Position numbers and translations under genes: made by a program
NCBI RefSeq assembly: GCF_013299185.1
Contig: NZ_JAAFKG010000024.1
Span: 1-64,000 of the forward strand
DNA length: 64,000 bases
Direction of reading: 5' to 3'
DNA from: Microcoleus sp. bin48.metabat.b7b8b9.023
GTDB taxonomy: Bacteria; Cyanobacteriota; Cyanobacteriia; Cyanobacteriales; Microcoleaceae
In this document: positions 24,181 to 33,593 of the stretch, in pieces
Position numbering within the stretch: position 1 is the stretch's first letter
Layout of the letters: each line of letters opens with the position of its first letter
The notes under the pieces: model-generated
The model's database searches: none
What the model was told of the DNA's origin: nothing
What the model saw: the letters and a program-made list of their open reading frames with translations, nothing else

Positions 24181-24876
24181 CTACCTTGGGACAATGCCGC
24201 CAAAAATAGCAAAATTGAGATAGCGCCAGTGACAAGCTACGTCTGCAAAACCCGCTGCTGCCAACCACTGTGTCTGCTCTTCCACTGAGGAGGGAATATC
24301 TTCTTTTAGATAGTTTTGAAACCAAGCTGCATCGTCTTCTCCGTTAGCTTTCATGTACTGCCGCCACAACTGTTCGTATTGCTCCGTCAACCTGGGAGTC
24401 GCACCTGTGACAATATCTCGAATGAGCAAGATTCCTCCTGAATTCATTGACTGAAAAAGTTTCTTAAATAGCGTTTGTTTTCCGGCGCCGTCTAGGTGGT
24501 GGATCGCCAATCCTGAAACTACCAAATCGTAGCCGCTGCCGAAATCGTCTTCGGCGAAGTTTCCCTGCTGCAATGTCAATCGGTGTCCGAAAGCGGATAA
24601 GTTAGTTTGACAAACTTTTAGCATATTTTGGGCCATGTCAAAGGCTGTGACTTTTGCTTGAGGAAATGCTTGCAAAATCATTGCAGACAGTATGCCAGTT
24701 CCCGCGCCTAAATCTAGAACTTTTATGTTGGCATGGGTTTCAAAATCAATTAATTGCAATATTATTTCGTGTTGCTCGCGATACTGCGGAATGAGGCGGG
24801 GAATTAAACCATCATAATCAAATGCTCTTTCTTCAAATTGTTGGCGTACATCGTCTAAATTCCTAGATAAATTCAC
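24181..24876 (-). CDS. Class I SAM-dependent methyltransferase
   Basis: 231 residues. Motif I is VLDLGAGTGILSAMIL, followed by VTAFDMAQNMLKVC (acidic end of beta 2), FGSGYDLVVSGLAIHHLD (motif II region) and MNSGGILLIRDIV (motif III). The N-terminus (RQQFEERAFDYDGLIPRLIPQYREQ) resembles the cap of UbiE- and Bud23-like or small-molecule methyltransferases. Substrate unknown. Ends next to the palindrome at 24088-24153. Confidence 0.85.
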   Translation of the reverse strand: MNLSRNLDDVRQQFEERAFDYDGLIPRLIPQYREQHEIILQLIDFETHANIKVLDLGAGTGILSAMILQAFPQAKVTAFDMAQNMLKVCQTNLSAFGHRLTLQQGNFAEDDFGSGYDLVVSGLAIHHLDGAGKQTLFKKLFQSMNSGGILLIRDIVTGATPRLTEQYEQLWRQYMKANGEDDAAWFQNYLKEDIPSSVEEQTQWLAAAGFADVACHWRYLNFAIFGGIVPR

Positions 24877-25172
24877 TAAAACTTTTCCTCAAATTTTTAA
24901 TAGTTGAGTGCGTTAATGCAGTTGGACTGCTCTCTCGTTAAATGTCGTATTACATTTATAATACAAAATATTTACAGACCTGTCAAGATGTAAGGAGAAA
25001 ATAATTGAACTGAAGTTGCTGACGATCGCAAAACACAGACTTGGTTAGCCATTTCCCAGCCAATTATTTGGGAAGTGTCAAGCCCTGCACATATATCTGG
25101 GATGTGGAGTTGAGGCAGAATGCGGGAGAGTCGAAAGCCTGGGGCAGAGATTTTGTGCCAGATGCGGCATAT

Positions 25173-25318
25173 TCAACAGTTGACAGTTGACAGTTGACAG
25201 TTGACCATGGGAGAGCGACCTCTACCCTTAAGTCCGAGGATTGGAGTAATGAATAGTCTGATTTTAATTTCTCCCTCAAAGACTTGGGGCTTTCAACCAA
25301 TTCTTTCTGGTAATTTTA
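25173..25318 (+). repeat. Composite repeat, copy B: heptamer array plus conserved tail
   Basis: CAGTTGACAGTTGACAG units (25177-25204) are followed by GCGACCTCTACC, GAGGATTGGAGTAATGAAT and GTCTGATTTTAATTTCTCCC, then GGCTTTCAACCAATTCTT and CTGGTAATTTT near 25300-25318. The tail is nearly the same as in copies A, C and D. The rest of the gap from 24877 to 25520 is AT-rich and shows no gene. Confidence 0.8.
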
Positions 25319-25520
25319 AGAAAAAAGTTGGGTTTTTGCAGCCAGCGGCGGAGCGGGCAGATCTGAGAAAATCTGTCTTCAGATTGACCAATTTTAGTCT
25401 AAACTTCAAATAAAATTTCAGGTGACTCCAGTTTTCCAAAATAGTGCCACTGTAGGCAGCTATCCCCAACCCCGATAGTTCTTGTTCATTCCTCATCTAA
25501 AATCTCGAATCTCAAATGGT

Positions 25521-28355
25521 ATGACTCCTGAGTGGATGTGCTGTTTGCCGAGCATTCATGAAAATAAAAATATACAAAATATTACACCCGCCGGTGCGGA
25601 AAAAACAGTGATAATTAATCAGGATGCGAGTAGATTAGGTGTCAGTCATCAGGGGACAATAGAAGCAATGGAAATTCAAGAGCGGAGCCAGGAGCGGCGC
25701 GATCGCCTCAGTCAAATTTCTACGATAAAAGAACTAGATTCGTCGCTGCAAGAAGGTTTAGATTTTAAAGTAGCGATCGACAGATCGGCACTGGCGGTGA
25801 GAACCGACGCCCGAGGAATTATCAATTATGTCAGCGATCGACTGTGCAGCATCTCTAACTATTCGCGTACTGAACTAATAGGGAGCCATTTTTGCATCCT
25901 CCATTCGGAATATAAGTCTTCGGAATTAACCAAAAATCTGCTGTCAACAGTTGCCAAAAATGAAGTTTGGGAAGGAGAAATGAAGAACCAAGCCAAAAAT
26001 GGCAGTGATTATTGGGTGTACGCAGCAGTAGTTCCGCTTTTGGACTTTAACGAGAAACCCTGTCAGTATTTGGCGATCGGATTTGACATCACCGATCGCA
26101 AAGCCGTTGAAGCAGCCCAAGCCGCAGTCAACCGCGCCAAAGAAGATTTTTTGGGCATCGCCGGACACGAACTGCGATCGCCCCTGAGCGCGATTTTGGG
26201 ATGGGTGCAGCTAGCTCGATCGCGCAAGTTAAACGAAGCTACCACCAACCGCGCTTTGGAAATCATCGAGCGCAACGCCAAATTGCAAAACCGGCAAATA
26301 GACAATCTCCTCGATTTGAGTCGGCTGCTGCGGGGGAAAGTCCGCCTGAACCTGGCTCGGGTTCACCTCCCATCTGTCATAGAATCGGCTATTGAGACCG
26401 TCCGCCCCGCCGCCGAGGCCAAAAACCTCCGCGTAGAAACACAGTTCTACCCCGGCGTCAGCTACGTTGTGGCCGACGTAGAGCGCTTGCAGCAAATAGT
26501 CTGGAACCTCCTGGCCAACGCCATCAAATTTACCCCAGAATCGACACCAGACCCAGTTAAAGTGCGGATCGAGCCTACAGAGTCGGGTACCTTGATTCGG
26601 GTCAGCGACAGCGGTTGCGGGATTGAACCCAAATTTGTGCCGCACATCTTTGACTACTTCCGCCCCGGAGATAGCTTCCAGTCCAAGGAACAAAATCGGC
26701 TCGGGTTGGGGCTCTCAATTGTGCGGCATTTGGTGGAATTGCACGGGGGAACTGTTTGGGCTTCCAGTCCCGGCCTGGGTATGGGGACGACGTTTGGGGT
26801 GCTGCTACCGATCGCGAACAGCAACAATTCGCGCGACGACGATCGCAAAAGCGCGATCGGCCGCACCGAAAACCACGCGGAATCGGTTCCCAAACCCCTA
26901 GCCGGAAAGCAAGTGCTGGTGGTGGAAACCAGCGCCGAGATTCGGGAATTTCTCAAAACAGCCCTCGAAGCATTTGGAGCCAAGGTAACAGCGGTGGGTA
27001 GCGCTGGCGAAGCGATGGCGCAGTTGGAACAGTCGCGGCCCGACGTGTTGGTGAGCGATATGGCGGTGTCGGAAACAGACGGCTCCGATTTGATCCGCCG
27101 CATCAGAGCCATGGAAACGTCCGAGCAGAGGGAACTGCTGCCGGCGGTGGCCCTGACGGGAGGCGTCCGTGAGGAGGATTCGGCATCGGCCCTCTCTGCG
27201 GGGTTTCAGAGGCATTTGTCGAAGCCGGTGGAGGCGAATCAGTTGGTAAGCGCGATCGTCCAATTGGCAGGGATGAGTGAATTTGGCTGCTCAGACGAGG
27301 GAAATGTTGGGGCGATCGCCCCGATGCCGGACTCTAACAGTTGTGACGACAAAAATAATGGGGGACAATTAAAGCCTGACAGCCGAGAATTACCGCTGTT
27401 GCTGGTAGTAGAAGACAACTATTCTCTGCTGGCTTACCTCCAAACTTTATTGAGTCCGTACTATCGAGTTGCGGTGGCGATGGACGGGGTTGAAGGTTTA
27501 GAAAAAGCCAAAAGTTTGCAGCCGAATTTGATTTTGAGCGACCAAATCATGCCCCGACAAAACGGACTGGATTTGCTCAAGGAGATTCGGAAGACGCCGG
27601 AGTTGAGTTCGACTCCAGTAATCTTTTTGACAGCGCGATCGGGCATGGAAGCTCGGATCGAAAGTTTGGATGCTGGTGCTGACGATTATATTTCCAAACC
27701 TTTTGACGAGAGGGAACTGTTGGCGAGGGTTAGAAACTTGCTCAGAACCCACGCAGCCGAACAGCAGTTGACAGTGCTCAACCGCCAATTGCAGCAGCAG
27801 AAACGGCAGTTAGAAACAGTGAATCGAGCCTTGCAGTATTTGGCAACTTACGACAGTTTGACTGAGGTAAGAAACCGCCGCTTTTTTAATGATTATATGG
27901 ATGCGGAATGGCGGCGTTTGGCGAGGGAAGAAGCGTCGCTGTCATTGATTATGTGCGATATCGATTACTTCAAACTTTACAACGACACTTACGGCCACCA
28001 ACCGGGGGACGAGTGTTTGCGGCAAGTGGCGCAGGTTTTGCAGAAATCGGTAAACCGATCGGCTGATTTAGTTGCGCGTTACGGTGGAGAAGAATTTGCC
28101 ATAGTTTTGCCGAATACGGATATTGAAGGTGCGGCTTGCGTTGCCGAAAGGATCGCCCAACAGGTGCGGGATTTGCAGATACCTCACGCGCAGTCTGCTG
28201 TCAGCGAATATGTCACGCTGAGTTTGGGTGTAGCTTGCTGCATTCCGGCGCCGATGTCGCAGCCGGCGACGTTAATTGCGATCGCCGATGAGTCGCTGTA
28301 CCGGGCGAAGGCCGCTGGGCGCGATCGGGTTTCGGTTGCAGCCTTTGAAGCATAA
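25521..28355 (+). CDS. Hybrid sensor: PAS, histidine kinase, two REC domains and GGDEF
   Basis: 944 residues from the ATG at 25521; a TTG 13 codons upstream is less likely. Domains: PAS at about 75-195 (ALAVRTDARGIINYVSD...GFDITDRKAVEAAQ); HisKA with acceptor His in GIAGHELRSPLSAILGW near 215; HATPase (NAIKFTPES, SDSGCGIEP, LGLGLSIVRHL) at about 300-435; REC1 from about 463 (phospho-Asp in VLVSDMAV); REC2 from about 623 (LVVEDNYSLL, LILSDQIMPRQNG); GGDEF from about 775. The GGDEF has DIDYFK and YGGEEF near 855, and an RSAD inhibitory site five residues before GGEEF, so active diguanylate cyclase with product inhibition is expected. It couples a phosphorelay to c-di-GMP. Confidence 0.93.
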   Translation: MTPEWMCCLPSIHENKNIQNITPAGAEKTVIINQDASRLGVSHQGTIEAMEIQERSQERRDRLSQISTIKELDSSLQEGLDFKVAIDRSALAVRTDARGIINYVSDRLCSISNYSRTELIGSHFCILHSEYKSSELTKNLLSTVAKNEVWEGEMKNQAKNGSDYWVYAAVVPLLDFNEKPCQYLAIGFDITDRKAVEAAQAAVNRAKEDFLGIAGHELRSPLSAILGWVQLARSRKLNEATTNRALEIIERNAKLQNRQIDNLLDLSRLLRGKVRLNLARVHLPSVIESAIETVRPAAEAKNLRVETQFYPGVSYVVADVERLQQIVWNLLANAIKFTPESTPDPVKVRIEPTESGTLIRVSDSGCGIEPKFVPHIFDYFRPGDSFQSKEQNRLGLGLSIVRHLVELHGGTVWASSPGLGMGTTFGVLLPIANSNNSRDDDRKSAIGRTENHAESVPKPLAGKQVLVVETSAEIREFLKTALEAFGAKVTAVGSAGEAMAQLEQSRPDVLVSDMAVSETDGSDLIRRIRAMETSEQRELLPAVALTGGVREEDSASALSAGFQRHLSKPVEANQLVSAIVQLAGMSEFGCSDEGNVGAIAPMPDSNSCDDKNNGGQLKPDSRELPLLLVVEDNYSLLAYLQTLLSPYYRVAVAMDGVEGLEKAKSLQPNLILSDQIMPRQNGLDLLKEIRKTPELSSTPVIFLTARSGMEARIESLDAGADDYISKPFDERELLARVRNLLRTHAAEQQLTVLNRQLQQQKRQLETVNRALQYLATYDSLTEVRNRRFFNDYMDAEWRRLAREEASLSLIMCDIDYFKLYNDTYGHQPGDECLRQVAQVLQKSVNRSADLVARYGGEEFAIVLPNTDIEGAACVAERIAQQVRDLQIPHAQSAVSEYVTLSLGVACCIPAPMSQPATLIAIADESLYRAKAAGRDRVSVAAFEA

Positions 28356-28419
28356 CAGTCATTAGTCATTAGTTTTTAGGTGCGTGCGTGCGATCGAAAA
28401 TAAACTTAATACAAACAAA

Positions 28420-28670
28420 GGTACGTAGTTGCGCTTCAGCGCTCTTTCATATATCTACCAAAAGCGCTAAATTTCAACCACTCTCAAACGCAAATATCAG
28501 ATAAAATAAAGGTACGTAGTTGCGCTTCAGCGCTCTTTCATAGATCTGCCAAAAGCGTTGAACTTCAACCAGTCCTAGACGCAAATATCAGATAAAATCA
28601 AGGCACGTAGTTGCGCTTCAGCGCTCTTTCATAGATCTGCCAAGAGCGCTAAAGCGCAACTACGTACCTA
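28420..28670. repeat. Three tandem 91-bp units of the GTACGTAGTTGCGC palindrome
   Basis: Units begin at 28420, 28511 and 28602 with GGTACGTAGTTGCGCTTCAG, each followed by GCGCTCTTTCAT and, in the first two, ACGCAAATATCAGATAAAAT. Only the third keeps the closing arm AAGCGCAACTACGTACC. The first two are decayed on the right arm, which fits tandem duplication of one palindrome. The rest of the gap to 28765 is plain AT-rich promoter region. Confidence 0.85.
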
Positions 28671-28765
28671 AGAATTAACTTTGATCGGAGTACCAAATTC
28701 TTGGTTTCATAGCAAAACTTGACAAAACTTTGTTGTTTTTATAACAACTTTAAAATATTATTGCC

Positions 28766-30487
28766 ATGTCAAAACAACAGCCAAATCCCGCAGAATTCAG
28801 CAGCTTTGCCGATTGGTGCTTGCACAAAGACAGCCTTTCAAAAGAAGCAAGACATACAGTTGATGCGATGTTAGAATTCGCTGGCACTTCTGACATTAAT
28901 CAAGCGAACCAGATACTATCAAGTAGCAATCATCTGAATCTCTCCGACAATCAAATATCAGACATCACACCCCTACAATCTCTGACTAATTTAACTATTC
29001 TGAATCTGTCGGACAATCAAATATCAGACATCACACCGCTACAATCTCTGACTAATTTGAAAGAGCTGATTTTCCACAAAAATCAAATATCAGACATCAC
29101 ACCCCTGCAATCTCTGACTAATTTGACTTCTCTGTCTCTGTACAACAATCAAATATCAGACATCACACCCCTACAATCTCTCACTAATTTGACTAAGCTG
29201 ATTCTGGGCGGCAATCAAATATCAGACATCACACCCCTGCAATCTCTCACTAATTTGACTTCTCTGAATTTGTCCGACAATCAAATATCAAACCTCACAC
29301 CCCTGCAATCTCTGACTAATTTGACTTCTCTGTCTCTGAACCACAATCAAATATCAGACATCACACCCCTACAATCTCTGACTAATTTGACTGCTCTGAT
29401 TCTGCACAAAAATCAAATATCAGACATCACTCCCTTGCAATCTCTGACTAATTTGAATTGTCTGAATCTGGACTTTACACCCCAACAAAAGGCTCTCATC
29501 GAAGCCTTGCGTCATTCGTGGGAATTTCTCGCCAACTCTAGCGAATTCATAAATCATTCTCAAGCCGCAGCCGCCGTTAAAAATGCCTACCACACCCTAG
29601 ATTTAGCAGCCCCAGAAATAACTTTTTGCAGTAGCCCCAACGAAGTATTCGCACAATTACCAATGCTGAAATATTCACTAAAGGAAACAGGGTTGAGCAA
29701 CCGACTTGAGAAACAGGTAAAAGACGCGCTGCACCCCTTCTCCTTAACAGCATTGCCGCCGGAACTTTCGGAGTTAATTATATGGCAGGAACAGCTAGAA
29801 CAACAATTCAAAGCAAACTTTTCCGATTATCATAATTACTCAAAGTCGATAGTGAATCCGAAATGCTTGTTTCATGCTGTCGCTGTTGGTGAATTGTATG
29901 TTTCTGCCTCGGGCAGGGCGCTGAAACCAGAGGCACAAAAAGCTTTTGAATATATCAAACAGATTCTAGCAGAATGTGACTGGATTTTTGCGTTTGAGAA
30001 TGTCTGCTATGTGTGTTCGCGCCCAACCAAACTTTCCCTAGACAGCGAGTACCGCCTCCACGCAGAAGGGGAAAGTGCACTGGAATTTAACGACGGTTAC
30101 AAACTCTACTCTTACCACGGTGTAAATTTGCCCGAAAAATACGGACAAGTTCACCCCAATCAATGGGAAGCTACTTGGATTTTAGAAGAAGAAAATGCCG
30201 AACTCAGGCGAGTGTTAATTCAGGGAATTGGTTACGCTAGAATTTGTCAAGAATTGCAAGCAACAGAATTAGATATTTGGCAAGAATACACGCTGCTAAG
30301 AATTGATTCTGATATTGATGGTTTTGAACCCGAGGAAAAAGAGCCAATTTACTTGTTAAAAATGACTTGTCCCAGCACCAGATTTATTCATGCTTTGCGG
30401 GTTCGGCCTGATATGCAATCTGCAAGGGAAGCGATTCGTTGGGTGAATTGGGATGTCGATTATGAGGAGTTTTCCGTGCAAACTTGA
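28766..30487 (+). CDS. Leucine-rich-repeat protein with C-terminal DUF6745-like domain
   Basis: 573 residues. After a 60-residue N-terminus come eight 22-residue LRRs (residues 61-236) of the internalin-like type NQISDITPLQSLTNL. The repeats are also nearly identical at the DNA level in 66-base periods (28946-29473), a sign of recent expansion. The C-terminal half (about 300-573) carries WIFAFENVCYVCSRP, YRLHAEGESALEFNDGYKLY, GVNLPEKYG and LLKMTCPSTRFIHALRV, matching what I recall of DUF6745. The gene at 32033 has the same domain and the same last residues (EEFSVQT). No signal peptide, so a cytosolic LRR protein. Function unknown. Confidence 0.8.
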   Translation: MSKQQPNPAEFSSFADWCLHKDSLSKEARHTVDAMLEFAGTSDINQANQILSSSNHLNLSDNQISDITPLQSLTNLTILNLSDNQISDITPLQSLTNLKELIFHKNQISDITPLQSLTNLTSLSLYNNQISDITPLQSLTNLTKLILGGNQISDITPLQSLTNLTSLNLSDNQISNLTPLQSLTNLTSLSLNHNQISDITPLQSLTNLTALILHKNQISDITPLQSLTNLNCLNLDFTPQQKALIEALRHSWEFLANSSEFINHSQAAAAVKNAYHTLDLAAPEITFCSSPNEVFAQLPMLKYSLKETGLSNRLEKQVKDALHPFSLTALPPELSELIIWQEQLEQQFKANFSDYHNYSKSIVNPKCLFHAVAVGELYVSASGRALKPEAQKAFEYIKQILAECDWIFAFENVCYVCSRPTKLSLDSEYRLHAEGESALEFNDGYKLYSYHGVNLPEKYGQVHPNQWEATWILEEENAELRRVLIQGIGYARICQELQATELDIWQEYTLLRIDSDIDGFEPEEKEPIYLLKMTCPSTRFIHALRVRPDMQSAREAIRWVNWDVDYEEFSVQT

Positions 30488-30498
30488 CGGAACTTATA

Positions 30499-30625
30499 AT
30501 ATCGTGTCCGGTCGATTGACTGTCATAAGTAAGGTTCGTAGTGTGGACTTTAGTCCGCAGTATGTTGCGGACTAAAGTCCACACTACGAACGGTTTTTGT
30601 TATGGTAATCGACCGGACGTGATAT
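30499..30625. mobile_element. MITE-like nested inverted repeat with ATATCGTGTCCGG ends
   Basis: Outer arms ATATCGTGTCCGGTCGATT and AATCGACCGGACGTGATAT (17 of 19 bases pair) enclose an inner palindrome of the GTTCGTAGTGTGGAC family. A second element with the same ends is at 51455-51654, and solo end-like sequences occur near 33542-33560 and 42268-42282. It holds no ORF of its own. Confidence 0.65.
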
Positions 30626-30844
30626 AAATTGGTCTTCTTCCGGCTTCAAAAGTAGAATTAGCAGTAAAATTTTCTTTGCTATTTCCTAAGATGATTGAGA
30701 CATTATTATATTTCAGTATTGGTTGCTGCTAATTCTAATTTGCCATCACTGTTAATGTCAGTAGGCTACCTCGAAACTTTTGCTACGCGCGAGCAATGAT
30801 TTGTCAATAAAAACTAATCGCGATCGGTTATGCTAAATCATCCT
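30626..30844. other. Intergenic remainder, no gene seen
   Basis: The roughly 220 bases after the MITE and before the pentapeptide gene are AT-rich with no ORF of note and no hairpin with a T-run. Confidence 0.3.
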
Positions 30845-31615
30845 TTAATAGCAAAGTTCGCTAGGGCCTCCCGGAATTGCACCACGCTGTTTGAGCATCT
30901 GTTTTTGGGCTGGTGTAAAGTCAGGATTTCCCTCTAAAATTGTGATTCTTGCACCCTCTAACTTTGCTCCATCTAACTTAATTTGATTGCTGGAAAGAAA
31001 GCACATTTTGGCATTTCTCAGGTCAGCACCGCTGAAATCTGCATTCACAGTTTTTGCGTTACTGAGTTGCGCGCCGAATAAGTTAGCATTTTGCAAATTT
31101 GTACCGCTCAATTCTGCGTATGGTAAGTCTGCATTTTGCAGGTTAGCATTCTGAAGTTGAGCATTAGATAGAATGATATTTGGTAAACCAGCATCGGTTA
31201 AATTTGATTCTCTCAGATTAGCAGCTTGAAAGTTGGGAGGGCTTCCCCCAGAGCTGCTTGTGCCACTCAAATTGGCTTTTCTAAGATTGGCATTCCTGAA
31301 ATTTGCACTGGCGATATTGGAGTTATTGAGGTTAGCCCCTTCAAATTCGCCACCACTAAAATCTGCATTTGCAAATGCAAAGACACAATTAGCACACTGC
31401 TTGGTCAAACGAAATCGCATCGGATCTAGTTGACTAAATATCAGGAGGAATCCAATGTACAATAAAGATAAAATTATGCCGATCGCGATCGCAATAAACA
31501 GCAAAATCTGAGGTAAACTGGGATAGCCATATAAGTTGATATATTTCATTGCTGAAACAGTAAGAATAACGCCGATCGCAATTCCGATCAAAATTAACAT
31601 AAAACCTCTCAGCAA
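30845..31615 (-). CDS. Membrane-anchored pentapeptide-repeat protein
   Basis: 256 residues. Two N-terminal membrane helices (MLILIGIAIGVILTVSAM and ILLFIAIAIGIILSLLYIGFLLIF) precede a pentapeptide domain of A(N/D)Lxx units at about 85-225: FANADFSGGEFEGANLNNSNIASANF, then ANLRKANLSGTS and ANLQNADLPYAELSG. The fold is a right-handed quadrilateral beta helix. The tail (DFTPAQKQMLKQRGAIPGG) is seen in other cyanobacterial members. An ATG five codons in (MLILIG) is an alternative start. Partner unknown. Confidence 0.82.
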   Translation of the reverse strand: MLRGFMLILIGIAIGVILTVSAMKYINLYGYPSLPQILLFIAIAIGIILSLLYIGFLLIFSQLDPMRFRLTKQCANCVFAFANADFSGGEFEGANLNNSNIASANFRNANLRKANLSGTSSSGGSPPNFQAANLRESNLTDAGLPNIILSNAQLQNANLQNADLPYAELSGTNLQNANLFGAQLSNAKTVNADFSGADLRNAKMCFLSSNQIKLDGAKLEGARITILEGNPDFTPAQKQMLKQRGAIPGGPSELCY

Positions 31616-31752
31616 ACGATAGTTTCAGTTCTGCCCGATCCAAAATTATCAAAGCCGATTATTGACTTTTGTTTGTAGTATGCTAGTATTATGTAGTGAC
31701 CGCGAATCAGGCTCGATTTAGCAAAACCACCAACCAAAATTAATAAAAACCT

Positions 31753-32046
31753 ATGCAACCCATCCGACAAGGCGACGTAATTCTCACCCCCGTACCGCAA
31801 ATCCAAGGTGACAAAAAACCTCATCTCACCCTCGCCGAAGGTGAAGTCACGGGACATTCTCACCAGATTGTTGAGGGGCAGGCTGAACTGTACGAAAAAG
31901 ACGGTACCCTGTACTTGCGAGTGCTTTCGCCGACAGCTTTATTGAGTCACGAAGAACACAAAGCGATCGCCATTCCAGAAGGTAATTGGATGGTACGGAT
32001 TCAGCGCGAATACGAACCCCAAGGCTGGAGGTATGTCGCAGACTAA
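31753..32046 (+). CDS. Small protein with conserved His motifs, linked to DUF6745
   Basis: 97 residues. RQGDVILTPVPQ, EGEVTGHSHQIVEG, LSHEEHKAIAIPEGNW and RIQREYEPQGWR are its conserved blocks. The beta-rich pattern and the GHSH and HEEH pairs suggest a small cupin-like fold that might bind a metal; this is inference. Its last 14 bases overlap the start of the next gene, so they are translated together. Confidence 0.65.
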   Translation: MQPIRQGDVILTPVPQIQGDKKPHLTLAEGEVTGHSHQIVEGQAELYEKDGTLYLRVLSPTALLSHEEHKAIAIPEGNWMVRIQREYEPQGWRYVAD

Positions 32047-33169
32047 GGTTAAAAAACTCACGCCAGCACAAGAGGCTGAGATTCCAGTTTATCGCGACAA
32101 GTGGAGGGCGATCGCACTTTCGACTGGCCCGATCGATCGCTCTCAAGCTGCGGAAACCATTACATTAGCTTACAGGGCGAGCGGCAAACAAGCACCGGAA
32201 ATCATTTTTTGCGATCGTCCCTACCAAGCCGCTAACATCATCGACAGCCACGCAGACAAGCCCAGGAGTCACTTCCGCAGCCAATTAGAGAGCAAAGTAC
32301 GCAGCGAATTTGAAAAACAACTGCTGACTTGTCTGCGCGGACAACTCGAAAACCAGCTAAAACGTCAACTGCAAAATCAACTCGAAAATGAACTTTACAC
32401 CCAACTGCAAAGCCAACTGTGGAGTCCCCTCCGCGAGCATTTAGCGATGGAAATAGCCAGCAAATTGCCGATCGATTTAAGCGGACAGCGGGCCCGGTAT
32501 TTGCACTACACTCATCTCAACAAACAACTAGATAATTGCATTCAACCGGAATTGTGGGCTGGTGGCGGGAGTTTGTTAGATTTTTGCATTTCTGTGTTGA
32601 ATTGCGCGCACTCCTACGGCAATATCTGGACAATTTTTCAATCGCTTGTCAAGACTTGTGGCTGGATTTTTCCCTATGACAAAGTTTGCGTTGTGTGCGA
32701 AAAGCCGATCGCACTTTCTGCAGACAGCAACCACCGTTTACACGCCGAAGCAGCACCCGCCGTACAATTTGCCGACGGTTTTGCGATTTACGCCTATCAC
32801 GGCGTGATTTTACCCGAATGGTACGGCCGCCTGCAACCGCACGAGTGGCAGTCTAAATGGCTGTTGAAGGAGCACAACGCTCTTGTTCGGCGAGCCTTAA
32901 TTCAGGGCATCGGGTGCGATCGGATTTGTCAAGAACTAGCAGCCACTGAATTAGACACTTGGCAGGAATATACCCTGTTAAAAATGGATTTTGAGGACGA
33001 TTTCGACGACTCGGGGATGCCATTACCAGTTTTTTTGTTAAAAATGACCTGTCCGAGCACTGGGTTCGTTCATGCCCTGCGAGTTCCTCCAAATATGACA
33101 TCTGCACAAGAGGCAATTTGCTGGGTAAACTGGGGAATTGAACCAGAGGAGTTTTCCGTGCAAACTTGA
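32033..33169 (+). CDS. DUF6745-like protein, paralogue of the LRR-linked domain
   Basis: 378 residues. The N-terminal third includes an unusual run of Gln-Leu repeats (QLENQLKRQLQNQLENELYTQLQSQLW broken into QLxxQL steps), predicted coiled coil. The C-terminal 230 residues match the LRR protein: WIFPYDKVCVVCEKP, HRLHAEAAPAVQFADGFAIYAYHG, LIQGIGCDRICQELAATELDTWQEYTLLKMD, LKMTCPSTGFVHALRVPP, and the identical end EEFSVQT. The last 24 or so bases of the two genes are the same, pointing to duplication or gene conversion. Start overlaps the small gene upstream by 14 bases. Confidence 0.78.
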   Translation: MSQTKVKKLTPAQEAEIPVYRDKWRAIALSTGPIDRSQAAETITLAYRASGKQAPEIIFCDRPYQAANIIDSHADKPRSHFRSQLESKVRSEFEKQLLTCLRGQLENQLKRQLQNQLENELYTQLQSQLWSPLREHLAMEIASKLPIDLSGQRARYLHYTHLNKQLDNCIQPELWAGGGSLLDFCISVLNCAHSYGNIWTIFQSLVKTCGWIFPYDKVCVVCEKPIALSADSNHRLHAEAAPAVQFADGFAIYAYHGVILPEWYGRLQPHEWQSKWLLKEHNALVRRALIQGIGCDRICQELAATELDTWQEYTLLKMDFEDDFDDSGMPLPVFLLKMTCPSTGFVHALRVPPNMTSAQEAICWVNWGIEPEEFSVQT

Positions 33170-33593
33170 CTATTTCTCTTTACCAACAAGCCTGTTAGTT
33201 CGTTTCCGGTTGCATTGGAATGATTTAACTTTTCTAGAGCGCAGAGGACACAGAGGGAGAGAATAGAGAGATGAATAATTCCGATGCTACCGGATTTGAT
33301 ATTAGTTCGTCCTTCCGAAAGCCCGCCAGGGGTTTAAACCCACGGGGCTTTTAGCTAAAGTCCGTTAAAACGGACTGGTAGTATTAAAACATCCCACAAA
33401 TGAACAGCAAATATTTTATGAAATTGCGCTCTCACCTGCTTAATTTCTGTTTAAAATCCAATACAAAAATCTTTTTTTTACAGTCCAAGCAGTCGCCAGC
33501 CCCGGACAGCACTACAAAAGTAAAACTGAGATGCTCCATAGGACGACCGACCTGATATAATCAATTAAAAATTAATACCCTTGCCACTATATC
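33170..33593. other. Repeat-bearing intergenic region
   Basis: Contents: the CAGAGGACACAGAGG repeat near 33241-33260, a hairpin GAAAGCCC/GGGGCTTTT (33317-33352), a perfect AGTCCGT-TAAA-ACGGACT hairpin (33359-33376), a GTCCAAGCAG-type repeat near 33483, and a solo MITE-end-like CGACCTGATATAATC near 33548. No gene. Confidence 0.5.

Noticed and set aside
28946..29473. Non-coding tandem repeat or CRISPR
   Set aside because: The 66-base repeats stay in frame and encode canonical 22-residue LRRs inside a long gene.
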